In this document: positions 25,674 to 34,542 of the stretch, in pieces
Layout: each line of letters begins with the position of its first letter
Position numbering within the stretch: the first letter of the stretch is position 1
DNA from: Chloroflexota bacterium
Lineage (GTDB): Bacteria; Chloroflexota; Dehalococcoidia; SHYB01
Length of the DNA: 64,000 nt
NCBI GenBank assembly: GCA_016875535.1
Contig: VGPF01000001.1
Location: 62,001-126,000, forward strand
Reading direction: 5' to 3'
Program-made: the position numbers and the translations under genes
The notes under the pieces: model-generated
Databases searched by the model: none
What the model was told of the DNA's origin: nothing
Seen by the model: only the letters and a program-made list of their open reading frames with translations

Positions 25674-26884
25674 TAGAGGACCTTCTGCTCGACCAGCCTA
25701 TCGGTCTCCGCCTCGGGGATGCCTAAGACGTCCTGCAGGTAGCGTTGGGTGTCCATGCCAAAGAGAGGCCCGGGGCGCCGGACGCGGGGCTGGGTAGCGC
25801 TCATCTTCCAAGGCACGGTGTAGAGGACGGCGTTGCCGAAGGGGTGATGCGCCTCCATCCAGCTCTGCCTATCGGCATAGTGGGGATCGCCGGCGACCTG
25901 GGGGATATTGCGGACAGGCCCGGAGGCGATGCCGTGAGCCTGGAGCAGCTCCACGATTTCCGCAGGGTCCCTCTCACGGGTCCACTCAGTGATGGAAACA
26001 TCCAGCTCATCTTGGTTGCGGAGGCGCAGATAGCCATCGGCGAAGCGAGGGTCGTCGGCCCATGACGGATGCTCCGTCGCATCGCAGAACCGCCGCCATT
26101 CGTCCTCTGTGGCGATGGCAATGCCGACCCAAGCATCTTCGCCCTTGCAGCGATAGAGGTTGTGGGGCGCCTGCGCGAGGTCGCGGTTGGCGATGGCGTG
26201 GTGGATGCGCCCGTTGAAGACGGCGTCCAGGAGGGGCGCGCCGAACATATTGATGGCGGCCTCGGCTTGGGCGATATCAATGTATTGCCCCCGGCCAGTG
26301 CGTTCCCGGTGGCGCAGGGCGGCGAGGGCGGCATAGGCGCCGAGGACGCCGTTCATGGGGTCGAGGATGGCGATGTTGAAGGGCCGGGGCTCGCTCTTAT
26401 CATAGCCTTGAAGGGTGTCCATCCCTGTGACACAGGCGAGATTCGTGCCGAAGCCGCTAGCCGTTCGCAAGGGGCCGTGCTGGCCGTAGGCAGAGGCGGA
26501 GACCATGATGATATCGGGCCGTATCTTGCGGAGGTCGGCGTAGCTGAGGCCGAGCCTCTCCATGACGCCCGGGCGATAGTTTTCGATAACGACGTCGCTC
26601 TGGCGAACGAGCTCTTTGGCAATCTCAACGCCTCGCGCGGCGCTGAGATTGAGCTGGATGCTTTTGAGGCTGTGCTGCACGTTGATAGTGAAGAGGCCTT
26701 CGCCCTGGCTCCCGGCAAGGCCGATGGTGGTGGCGCGGGCATTATCGAAGCTGACGCGGCTTTCGACCTTGACGACCTCGGCTCCCAAATCGGCGAAGAT
26801 CTGACCCATGATGGTGGCGACCCAGAACCAGCCGAAGTTGGTGATGCGGAGGCCACCGAAGATGTTTTCATCACGGTGGGGCAT
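25670..26884 (-). CDS. CaiB/BaiF class III CoA-transferase (pair 2, downstream member)
   Basis: 404 residues. The catalytic Asp aligns as D175 (AILDPMNG) and the GRGQYIDIAQAE block is intact. The N-terminus GLRITNFGWFWVATIMGQ is more diverged than in the other copies. It lies one base after the paired CaiB gene and belongs to an SDR-CaiB-CaiB operon. The pair may be a heteromer; unlike pairs 1 and 3 both members retain the Asp, so two separate enzymes are also possible. Confidence 0.9.
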   Translation of the reverse strand: MPHRDENIFGGLRITNFGWFWVATIMGQIFADLGAEVVKVESRVSFDNARATTIGLAGSQGEGLFTINVQHSLKSIQLNLSAARGVEIAKELVRQSDVVIENYRPGVMERLGLSYADLRKIRPDIIMVSASAYGQHGPLRTASGFGTNLACVTGMDTLQGYDKSEPRPFNIAILDPMNGVLGAYAALAALRHRERTGRGQYIDIAQAEAAINMFGAPLLDAVFNGRIHHAIANRDLAQAPHNLYRCKGEDAWVGIAIATEDEWRRFCDATEHPSWADDPRFADGYLRLRNQDELDVSITEWTRERDPAEIVELLQAHGIASGPVRNIPQVAGDPHYADRQSWMEAHHPFGNAVLYTVPWKMSATQPRVRRPGPLFGMDTQRYLQDVLGIPEAETDRLVEQKVLY

Positions 26885-26885
26885 G

Positions 26886-28100
26886 CTAGATCACCCCCGC
26901 GCGATGAAGATCGGCAAGCTCGGCCTTCGAGAGGCCCAGGAGGCCGCAATAGACGGACTCGTTGTGCTGTCCGAGAAGAGGCGCAGGGCGCTCCAAGGCC
27001 CAAGGGGTAGCGGAGAGGCGGTATGGGGGGCCGGGCAGGGTCAGGTCGCCAGCGACGGGATGGCGCTGCGCCCTGAAGAAATCCCGCTCTCGAAAGTTGC
27101 TGTCCAAAAGCAAGTCGGCCATGTTGTTCAAGGGCGCGCACGGGGCACGGTGCTCTTGAAAGGTATCGAAGATTTCTTTTTTCGTGCGGCTCATCAGCCA
27201 GTCGTTCATGAGAGCGTAGAGCTCATCGCGGTACTGCCCGCGGTGCATGAAGGTGCCGCTGAACATCGGCTCCTTGGCCCAATCCGGGTCGCCGAGGGCC
27301 TTCACAACGCCTTCCCATTGACGGCCTTCGTAGGCGTGGATGTAGACGAAGCCGTCCTTGCAGGGGAGCAGGGCCGCAGGCGCGCCGCCGGCATGGAGTT
27401 TCCCCTGGCGCGTGAGGAAGGTGCCGACGGAGTGATAGACGCCGATGCGGGTGGGACCCGCGCACAACATGGCCATCAGATCGGCCTCGGCGATGTCTAT
27501 GTGCTGGCCCGCGCCCGTGGTATCCCGGGCGGCCAGCGCGAGGAGGGAGGCGGTGGCGGCGCAGATGCCCGAGAAATGGTCGTTGAAGTGCCAGGCGCCG
27601 CGAAGGGGCTCACGGTCAAGATCGCCGAGATAGCCCTGGCCCGCGCCGGAGGCGTGCCAGGCGACCATATCGCCGCCGCGATACAGGCTATCCCTGCCGC
27701 GCATGCCGAAGGGACGCACCGAGGTGACGATGAGGCGCGGATTATGGGCGCGCAAGCGCGAGGAGGTGAGTTCAAGGCCCTCCAACTCGCCAGGCTCGCA
27801 ACCATCCAGGAGGAGATCGGCCCAGGTGAGGAGGGCGTACAGGAGGCGCCCGCCGGAAGGCGTCCCGATATCAAGAGTTATAGACTGTTTATTAGCGTTG
27901 AGATGGAGAAAGAGGCCGCTCGCTTCGCCGGAGGGCTCGTCCTCAGGGAATGGGCCGTAGCGGCGGGAGCGGTCGCCTTCGGGCGGCTCGATCTTGATCA
28001 CCGTCGCGCCGAGATCGGCCAGCATACGCCCGGCGAAGGGGACGGCGATGAAGGGACCGTACTCAAGGACGCGCAGGCCGGTGAGCGCCTTGGGTGCCAC
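26886..28100 (-). CDS. CaiB/BaiF class III CoA-transferase (pair 2, upstream member)
   Basis: 404 residues, with LTGLRVLEYGPFIAVPFAGR and GAGQHIDIAEAD as family blocks. The catalytic Asp appears retained as D174 (HFNDHFSG). It starts 7 nt after the SDR stop and ends one base before the next CaiB gene. Probably moves CoA to an acid handled by the SDR of the same operon; the acid is unknown. Confidence 0.9.
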   Translation of the reverse strand: MAPKALTGLRVLEYGPFIAVPFAGRMLADLGATVIKIEPPEGDRSRRYGPFPEDEPSGEASGLFLHLNANKQSITLDIGTPSGGRLLYALLTWADLLLDGCEPGELEGLELTSSRLRAHNPRLIVTSVRPFGMRGRDSLYRGGDMVAWHASGAGQGYLGDLDREPLRGAWHFNDHFSGICAATASLLALAARDTTGAGQHIDIAEADLMAMLCAGPTRIGVYHSVGTFLTRQGKLHAGGAPAALLPCKDGFVYIHAYEGRQWEGVVKALGDPDWAKEPMFSGTFMHRGQYRDELYALMNDWLMSRTKKEIFDTFQEHRAPCAPLNNMADLLLDSNFRERDFFRAQRHPVAGDLTLPGPPYRLSATPWALERPAPLLGQHNESVYCGLLGLSKAELADLHRAGVI

Positions 28101-28107
28101 GATGTGC

Positions 28108-28923
28108 CTACGCCAAGTATCCGCCGTCTATATAGACGGTCTGCCCGGTGATATAGGCGGCGGCGGGCGAGGCAAGGAAGACGGCGAGGAGGCCCATCTC
28201 CCGAGCGGTGCCGAGGCGGCGCATGGGGATCTCGCTCAAGATGCGCTTGCCCATCCGCTCATCTTGCAGCTGGGACTTGGTGAGCTCGGTCTCCACATAG
28301 CCGGGGCCGATGGCGTTCACCGTGATGTTGTGGCGAGCCCATTCAACGGCCATGGAGCGCGTGAAGGCGGCCAGGGCGGCTTTGGAGGCGTCATAGGAGA
28401 CGCGGAAGCGGGCGGACTTGGCGGCGTTGACGGAGGTGATGTTGATGACGCGGCCTTGCTTACGCTCGAGGAAATGTGGGCCGAAGGCGCGCATGGCCAT
28501 CATGGCGGCGGTGAGGTTCACATCCATGACGCGATGCCATTCTTGGTTGGACATCGGCTCAAAGAAGCCGGGCAAATCGTCCCCGGTGGGCGGGTTGAAG
28601 CCGGGGATTGGCACCAGCGGCTTAGGCACCATGGCGCCCGCGTTGTTCACGAGGATGTCCACACGGCCAAGGCCGGCGAGGGCGGTCTTCGCCATGCGCT
28701 CGATGTCCTCCTGCTTCGAAACATCGGTCACAGCGACGAGGCACTTGCGCCCGAGTTTTTGAATCTCGGCGGCAAGGGATTCCAACTCCTGTTTACTGCG
28801 GGCGGCGATGCACAGATCAACGCCCGCCTCAGCCAGCGTCAAGGCGATCCCCTGTCCGATACCGCGACTCGCCCCAGTGACGACGGCGGTCTTACCAGTG
28901 ATAGAAAACTCTGCTAGCTCCAT
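28108..28923 (-). CDS. SDR family oxidoreductase, first gene of SDR-CaiB-CaiB operon
   Basis: 271 residues. Cofactor motif TGASRGIG (about 14-21), NNAGAM near residue 95, and YDASK with the catalytic Tyr and Lys. ATG at 28923 has AGAGGAG upstream; an earlier Met has none. Compared with short SDRs it carries a 15-residue insertion after NNAG (about residues 100-125, PKPLVPIPGFNPPTGDD), seen in some hydroxyacyl-CoA or glucose dehydrogenase-like SDRs. It likely oxidises or reduces the product of the CoA-transferase genes downstream. Confidence 0.9.
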   Translation of the reverse strand: MELAEFSITGKTAVVTGASRGIGQGIALTLAEAGVDLCIAARSKQELESLAAEIQKLGRKCLVAVTDVSKQEDIERMAKTALAGLGRVDILVNNAGAMVPKPLVPIPGFNPPTGDDLPGFFEPMSNQEWHRVMDVNLTAAMMAMRAFGPHFLERKQGRVINITSVNAAKSARFRVSYDASKAALAAFTRSMAVEWARHNITVNAIGPGYVETELTKSQLQDERMGKRILSEIPMRRLGTAREMGLLAVFLASPAAAYITGQTVYIDGGYLA

Positions 28924-29119
28924 GGGCTCCTCTGCCAGCCTCTCTTGATGCACAGAGACGATACGCCCGGCTCTCAGGAGGCGTCAAGCTGTAATCCGCA
29001 TCCCGACAGGATGAGCGCGCATATCGCGGCATCCCCGGATATCGGGGCCAGCCATAAACCGTGCTTACGTCCTGCGCCTTCCCCGCAGCGCCTCCCTTCG
29101 CGGTGGTACCCGCGTTTCA

Positions 29120-29148
29120 TTGACACCCTTTTCCCTGGTGAATACAAT
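29120..29148 (+). promoter_or_regulatory. Strong promoter before the chimeric lipoprotein gene
   Basis: TTGACA (29120-29125, perfect), 17-bp spacer, TACAAT (29143-29148). An AAGGAGG ribosome site precedes the ATG at 29205. So the truncated gene is probably expressed. Confidence 0.75.
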
Positions 29149-29204
29149 CCGCCCATGCGCATGCAGAAGCCTTCGTGCTCTCTTTTTAGGCATAAGGAGG
29201 ACTG

Positions 29205-29939
29205 ATGAATCGAAGCCGATTCTTTTCCCGACTGCTTATCCCATTGAGCCTCTTCACCGCTCTGGCGATGGTCATCACCGCCTGCGGCGGCGACGAGGAC
29301 GAGCCCACGGCGACGCCGACGCGTCCTCCAGCGCCGACGGCCACAAGCGCTCCGGCAGCGCCCACAGCCACCCGCCCACCGACGGCAGTGCCCACGGTGA
29401 CGCCGGTGCCGCCCACTCCGACACCCTCAGTGAAGCGCGGCGGCATCCTGCGTCTGCGCCTGAACAACGATCCTTCCGCCTTGACGCAGGACAGTTGGAA
29501 CTCAGCCGGCGGCTCGTCCATCTCCTGGATGATGCCGCTGATGAGCAACTTTGTAATGGAGAACCCATACAAAGCGGGTGAGATCATCGGCGATATCGCG
29601 ACGTCCTGGACAACGTCCGCCGACGGGACGACCTGGACATTCAAGATGCGGACGGCCTACGACCTGGCGAACAACCCGAACCGGGAGGACGAGATCCTCT
29701 ACCTCCACGCCCTGTGCGATCGCACAGAGGCGGAGATGTTCATCTGGGACTTCCTCAACCCGCACTTCATGGAGGCAGGCGCGATCCTGGCGGCAGGCTC
29801 CGTGGATAGGATAGACAAGGGGTATGACTCGATCCGCTTGCTCTACAGGAAGATACGCGAGGAGTACCTGAAGCGATGCGACCGCATCGGCTTCAACCGC
29901 CGCTCGCGGTGCATGGTGCCGGAAGAGCCGCCGTTCTAG
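29205..29939 (+). CDS. Truncated or chimeric substrate-binding-protein-like lipoprotein (copy 4)
   Basis: 244 residues. The first about 148 are a normal start of the SBP_bac_5 lipoproteins in this window: lipobox ITAC (Cys27), Pro/Thr tether, then KRGGILRLRLNNDPSALTQD and DIATSWTTSADGTTWTFKM. Where intact paralogs continue with the FHDG block, this protein switches to about 95 unrelated charged residues (from about nucleotide 29650) with a Lys/Arg-rich end. So it lacks most of the binding fold. Either a deletion fused the gene to foreign sequence, or it is a short lipoprotein with a new tail. The strong promoter argues that it is not simply dead. Confidence 0.7.
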   Translation: MNRSRFFSRLLIPLSLFTALAMVITACGGDEDEPTATPTRPPAPTATSAPAAPTATRPPTAVPTVTPVPPTPTPSVKRGGILRLRLNNDPSALTQDSWNSAGGSSISWMMPLMSNFVMENPYKAGEIIGDIATSWTTSADGTTWTFKMRTAYDLANNPNREDEILYLHALCDRTEAEMFIWDFLNPHFMEAGAILAAGSVDRIDKGYDSIRLLYRKIREEYLKRCDRIGFNRRSRCMVPEEPPF

Positions 29940-29949
29940 AGATGCCCGC

Positions 29950-30702
29950 CTAGAAGCCCATAAAACTCGCGCCGCAGGTGTGGAAGGTCTGTCCCGCGAG
30001 CATGTGAGCGGTCGTATCGTCCGCCAGGAAGGCCACCAGCTCCGCGATCTCCTCGGCCTTCACGGCCCTGCCGAACTTGAGCCTGCGCTGCATGCGGGCC
30101 AAATCCTCTTCCGTGCGGCCCCTGCGCCAGAGCGGCGTATCCGTCGCCCCCGGGGCAACGACGAAGATCATGATGTTGTGCTTCGCCAGCTCATTCTGCA
30201 TGCCTTTGCTAAGGGTCACGACGCCCGCCTTCGCCGCCGAATAGGCGGGAAGGTCGGCGCCGCCCGTGGCGGCGACGGTGGAGGCGAAGTTGATGATGCG
30301 CCCGCCGCCCTGCTTCACCATCACCCGTGCCGTCTCCTGGTTCACGTAGAACGTGCCATAGAGATTGATCTTCACCGTCCTGTCCCAGAGCTCGTCGTCT
30401 ATCTCAAGGAAGGATTTGTGGAATGCGTTGCCTGCGACGTTAGCCAGGATGTCAATCCTGCCGTACCTTTTCACTGTCTCAGCAACAAGGGCCTGCACTT
30501 CTTTCCGGGAGGTGAGGTCTGTCTTTTGGAAGAAGGCGGTGCCGCCTGCCGCCTGAATCTCCTTGACGACTTCGGCGCCCTTATCGGCCTGGATATCGGC
30601 GATGACGACCTTTGCACCGTGTGAGGCAATCAGCAACGCCGAGGCCCGCCCCATCCCGCTTGCGCCGCCTGTGACGATGACGGACTTTCCCTTGAGTGCC
30701 AT
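29950..30702 (-). CDS. SDR family oxidoreductase, last gene of dehydratase-CaiB-CaiB-SDR operon
   Basis: 250 residues, classical SDR with TGGASGMG (about 12-19), NVAGN near 88 and YSAAK as catalytic Tyr-Lys. It starts 14 nt after the CaiB gene upstream, so it belongs to that operon. A 3-hydroxyacyl-CoA dehydrogenase role would fit after the dehydratase, but this is inference from context. Confidence 0.9.
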   Translation of the reverse strand: MALKGKSVIVTGGASGMGRASALLIASHGAKVVIADIQADKGAEVVKEIQAAGGTAFFQKTDLTSRKEVQALVAETVKRYGRIDILANVAGNAFHKSFLEIDDELWDRTVKINLYGTFYVNQETARVMVKQGGGRIINFASTVAATGGADLPAYSAAKAGVVTLSKGMQNELAKHNIMIFVVAPGATDTPLWRRGRTEEDLARMQRRLKFGRAVKAEEIAELVAFLADDTTAHMLAGQTFHTCGASFMGF

Positions 30703-30716
30703 GGCGCTCTTTCTCC

Positions 30717-31934
30717 TTAGCTGAAGATGCCTGCATTGGTCAGATCTTGGTACTCGCTCTCCGGCATCCTCAAAAGCTCGCGGCAGACAAATTCGTTGTG
30801 CTCGCCGAGCAGCGGCGCGGGGCGGACGTCCGGCTCCAGGCCGGAGATGCGGAAGGCGGGAGCATCTACGGGGTAGCGGCCCATGCGCTGATGGTCAACC
30901 GTGATGAAGTGCCCCCGGTGGTGAAGCTGCGGGTCTTCATGCAGGTCACGCCCATTGGCGACGACGCTCGCGGGGACGCCCGCCGCCTGCAGCTGCTCCA
31001 TCACCTGGCGCGCATCGCGGCGGCTGGTCCATTCCGTGATGACGGCATCCAGGGCGGCGCTGTGCTGCATCCGCTTTAACAGCGTATCGAAGCGCGCATC
31101 TTGCCTCAGCTCTGAACGCCCGATGGCGTCGCAGAGAGCGTGCCATTCGGCGTCGCTCCGCACAGAGATGGCGCACCACCGGTCGCCTCCCTGGCAGCGG
31201 TAGGCGTTGTGCGGCGCAGCATGGTCGGAGGCGTTGCCCCTGCGCTCGCCCTCGCGGCCATTCACTGTGTAGTCCAGCAGGCCCGGCGCGAGGAATTGCA
31301 GCCCGGCTTCGAGCTGCGAGAGATCTATATATTGTCCCTGACCGGTCCGCTGCCGCTGCTCCAGCGCGGCGATGATGGCGATGATGGAGAACCACGGCGC
31401 GATCATGTCCGGGAGCGGCAACGCCGGGCCGAGCGGTTCGCGATCGGGCCAGCCGGTGAAGTGGTTGAAGCCGGTGAGGGCCTGGAGCATGCCGCCGAGC
31501 CCCGGATGGCCGGCGTGGGGGCCGGTCTGCCCCTGCTGGCTGGAGCTGAGCATTATGGCTTTGGGGTTGATGGCGCGAACGCGCTCATAATCGAGGCCCC
31601 ATTCGCCCATCTGGCCGACGCTGAAGTTTTCCGTGACCACGTCCGCCCAGGCGATGAGACGTCTCGCGATCTCCTGGGCGCGCGGCTCCTTGAGGTTCAG
31701 GCTCAAGCTAAGCTTTGACGGGGCGAGGATGCCGAAGTGGAGGCTCGAGTTGCGGCTGGGCTTCCCGGCGAAGGGCGGCGAGATGCGCGTGCTATCCGGG
31801 CGGGAATGGGTCTCCACCTTGACGACCTGCGCGCCGTAGATGGCAAGATACTTCGTCGTTGTGGGGCCGGCTATGGCCCAGCAGAAGTCGGCTACTTTGA
31901 CGCCCGCCAGGGGAAGCCGCTTCGCGACGCTCAT
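30717..31934 (-). CDS. CaiB/BaiF class III CoA-transferase, catalytic-type subunit (pair 3)
   Basis: 405 residues with LAGVKVADFCWAIAGPTTTKYL and GQGQYIDLSQLE. The catalytic Asp aligns as D176 (ALPLPDMIAP). It overlaps the upstream CaiB stop by four bases. Together with its Asp-less partner it matches the one-catalytic, one-structural arrangement of heteromeric class III CoA-transferases. Confidence 0.92.
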   Translation of the reverse strand: MSVAKRLPLAGVKVADFCWAIAGPTTTKYLAIYGAQVVKVETHSRPDSTRISPPFAGKPSRNSSLHFGILAPSKLSLSLNLKEPRAQEIARRLIAWADVVTENFSVGQMGEWGLDYERVRAINPKAIMLSSSQQGQTGPHAGHPGLGGMLQALTGFNHFTGWPDREPLGPALPLPDMIAPWFSIIAIIAALEQRQRTGQGQYIDLSQLEAGLQFLAPGLLDYTVNGREGERRGNASDHAAPHNAYRCQGGDRWCAISVRSDAEWHALCDAIGRSELRQDARFDTLLKRMQHSAALDAVITEWTSRRDARQVMEQLQAAGVPASVVANGRDLHEDPQLHHRGHFITVDHQRMGRYPVDAPAFRISGLEPDVRPAPLLGEHNEFVCRELLRMPESEYQDLTNAGIFS

Positions 31935-33187
31935 ATGACGCCCGCCTCGGCAAGGCAGATAAGCTCGTCACGCGAATAGCCTAGCTCGTCCACATAGACT
32001 TCGCTGTTGTGCTCGCCGATGAGCGGCGGGCGGCGGCGGATAGACTGCGCAGCGCCGTGATAGCGAAGGAAGGCGCCCGGATAGATAACGTCCGCCTTCA
32101 TCTCGGGGTGATTCACCGGCTCGAAGAAGCCGCGGGCTTTGAGCTGCTCATTCTCGAGCAGGTCCCTGGGCGAACTGACCGGGAAGAGGAAGGCTCGGCG
32201 TCTGAGCGCCTCACGATAGATCTCGTCCTTGGTGAAGCGCGAGAAGAAGGCCGCCATCTCGCCTTCCCAGGCATCCACCTGCCCTTGAGTGATGGCGCCG
32301 CCGGTGACCTTGTTGAAGTCCGTGTTTTTGATAGTCGTCTCAAAGCCTTTGTCCTGCATCCACTGGGCCAGGCCGCGCATGCGCCCGCCGGGACCGGGGC
32401 CCCAGAAGATGTGGGAGGCGATGTAGCCGTCCTTGGCAGGGAAGACGCCTCGAGTCAGACGGCCGCCGTACAAATGCTTCTCGCCCCGATGCTCCACTTC
32501 CTTCTCGGCGAACCAATGCTGCTGGGTGTTCGTCAGCATGTTGGCGACGGCCTCTTGCATCGAGACGTCCACGGAGCTTCCCTCGCCGGTGGCGAGGCGC
32601 TTCGCGTGGGCGATCATCGCGCCGACGGCCGCCTGCGCCCCGACGAAGGCGTGAGACTGCGGGATGCCCATGCGCAAGGGCGGGCGGTCCTCCGTGCCGC
32701 AGAGGTTCATCATGCCGCCTGCCGCCATCGCCACGATGTCATCTCCCGTATAGGCGCTATAGGGGCCTTCGCGGCCGAAGGGCGTGATGGCGATCTCGAT
32801 AAGGCCGGGGTTGAGCTTCGCAAGCTCACTGTAGCCAAGGCCGAGAGACGGCATGTAGTTCGGAGGGAAGGTCGTGATGAAGAAGTGGGCCGTGGCGACG
32901 AGCTTTTTGAGGATCACCTTGCCATCCGCAGCGGCGATATCGAGGGTGATGCCGCGCTTGTTGCAGTTGTAGGCCCACCAAGAAAGGCTCTTCTCCGGGT
33001 GCGCCTCATCGTGATAGAAGGGCGCGCGGTTTCGCGAGGGGTCGCCGCCGGGCGGCTCCACCTTGAGCACGTCGGCGCCGAGATCGCCGAGGAGACGTCC
33101 GCAGAGCGCGCCCGTTTCATCGGAGAGATCGAGGACGCGGTATCGGCCCAGGGGCAGGAACGTCGCGGCGGGCGAAGGGCTACTCAT
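31931..33187 (-). CDS. CaiB/BaiF class III CoA-transferase, Asp-less partner (pair 3)
   Basis: 418 residues. The family blocks are LGRYRVLDLSDETGALCGRL at the start and GEGSSVDVSMQEAV. At the catalytic Asp position it has His (about H179 in QSHAFVG), so it is unlikely to be active alone. Overlaps the dehydratase gene by 8 bases and the next CaiB gene by 4, indicating coupled translation. Probably the second subunit of a heteromeric transferase. Confidence 0.88.
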   Translation of the reverse strand: MSSPSPAATFLPLGRYRVLDLSDETGALCGRLLGDLGADVLKVEPPGGDPSRNRAPFYHDEAHPEKSLSWWAYNCNKRGITLDIAAADGKVILKKLVATAHFFITTFPPNYMPSLGLGYSELAKLNPGLIEIAITPFGREGPYSAYTGDDIVAMAAGGMMNLCGTEDRPPLRMGIPQSHAFVGAQAAVGAMIAHAKRLATGEGSSVDVSMQEAVANMLTNTQQHWFAEKEVEHRGEKHLYGGRLTRGVFPAKDGYIASHIFWGPGPGGRMRGLAQWMQDKGFETTIKNTDFNKVTGGAITQGQVDAWEGEMAAFFSRFTKDEIYREALRRRAFLFPVSSPRDLLENEQLKARGFFEPVNHPEMKADVIYPGAFLRYHGAAQSIRRRPPLIGEHNSEVYVDELGYSRDELICLAEAGVI

Positions 33188-34442
33188 CCGTCGTCTTCTC
33201 AGGCGCAGGCCGCGCCCCTTCGACGCCGGGAGGAGGCGCCGGCAGTTGCACCGGGCCGTTCACGCGCGAAGGGAGGATAACCGTGGCCTGGCCTGGGGCT
33301 GTGATGACGCCGCGCTGGTTTTCACAGGCAAGCTCAAGCTCAACGATGTGGGAGCCCTGCGGGGTCACAGCTTTCTTTTTTACAGTACCTTTCACCCAGG
33401 TAGTGTCCCCGTAGTAGTTGAAGGCGCGATACTGGTCGGACATCTTCCAGAGCCAGCCTTCATCGCCCATCCAGCTGGTGACGGCCTGGGCCAGGAAGGC
33501 GCCGCGCAGTTTCCCGAAATCGTAGGCGTAGGGGTTGCCGATCGTCTGCGCCCAAACGTCGTCCCAATGGACGCGCTCGACGATGTCCGGGTAGCCCCAC
33601 TCATTGGCGGTGTAGAACTTCGGGTGGCGCTTGCGGTGGAAGTAGGCGAGCTTGAAGGCTTGCATCCCGCCGCCGAAGCCGCGCACCCAGGCGAGAAGAT
33701 CGGTGACCTTCATCGCGCCCTTGACGATGGGCGGGAGGACCTGCCCGGGCTCCACGTCTTCCCAGTAGAGCGTCGCGCCGCCGCGCCGGAACTCGCGCTC
33801 GTAGGCCTCGTCAATCTCCTTCACCATCTCTTCGGTGTACTGGGGCCGTTTAATCTCCACATATTTCTTCTGTTTGACCGCGGCATCTCGTTCAGCGCGG
33901 ACGTAACTCTCCCAATAGAAGGCGACGAGTGCGCCGCGCTGGTTCAGCCAGTCCGTCCGGTAGCGGATAATGACGGAGCGTTCGCCGGTGAACTGGCTCG
34001 CCTCCTTGACCCATACGTCGCGCAGGGCTTTGCGCTTGACCAGGCGGTCGCCTGGGTAGATGGGGCGGAACCACTCCCACTCGTCGCCGGAGAAGAACTC
34101 ATGAACGCCTGCCAGGGCGTGGGCACCCCTCGCGCGGACCTCCGGGGGAATCTCGCGCACTTCGCTGACGCCGATGGTGACAAGGAAGGTGGGCGGGGCG
34201 ATCACGTGCCGCCAGCGTGTCTTCTTCGCGTAGGCCTCATTCGTGAAGAGCGGGTTGTCGTCGCCGTAGCCGCGCGCGAAGTGCCGGATGGAGTCGGTCG
34301 TCGCGTACTCGTTGTACGGCTCGGTCTGGGGGATCTCGACACCGATGCGGGCGCGCATCCGTTCGATCCCCTCTTCGGTAATCTTGCCGAAGCTCTCATC
34401 GCGCGGTGGTCGGTTTTTCGGGTCAGCCGCCTCGCCGGACAT
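33180..34442 (-). CDS. MaoC-like acyl dehydratase (FAS1-type double hot-dog)
   Basis: 420 residues, two consecutive hot-dog domains: an N-terminal FAS1-like dehydratase part (about 20-180, with YNEYATTDSIRHFARGYGDD) and a C-terminal MaoC-like part. Proteins of this type hydrate or dehydrate acyl-CoA thioesters. ATG at 34442 has AAGGAG just upstream. The C-terminus is a Pro-rich tail of about 25 residues. First gene of a dehydratase-CaiB-CaiB-SDR operon, which reads as a short acyl-CoA pathway: activation, hydration, oxidation. Confidence 0.82.
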   Translation of the reverse strand: MSGEAADPKNRPPRDESFGKITEEGIERMRARIGVEIPQTEPYNEYATTDSIRHFARGYGDDNPLFTNEAYAKKTRWRHVIAPPTFLVTIGVSEVREIPPEVRARGAHALAGVHEFFSGDEWEWFRPIYPGDRLVKRKALRDVWVKEASQFTGERSVIIRYRTDWLNQRGALVAFYWESYVRAERDAAVKQKKYVEIKRPQYTEEMVKEIDEAYEREFRRGGATLYWEDVEPGQVLPPIVKGAMKVTDLLAWVRGFGGGMQAFKLAYFHRKRHPKFYTANEWGYPDIVERVHWDDVWAQTIGNPYAYDFGKLRGAFLAQAVTSWMGDEGWLWKMSDQYRAFNYYGDTTWVKGTVKKKAVTPQGSHIVELELACENQRGVITAPGQATVILPSRVNGPVQLPAPPPGVEGARPAPEKTTDE

Positions 34443-34542
34443 GGCGCTCCTTACAGGCAAACGGAAAGTCGTGGCGGGATCGGGACGAGGCGATGATAGG
34501 TGCGGCCCTTCCCCAAGTCAACGCCTCAGCGATAGGAGGCGC

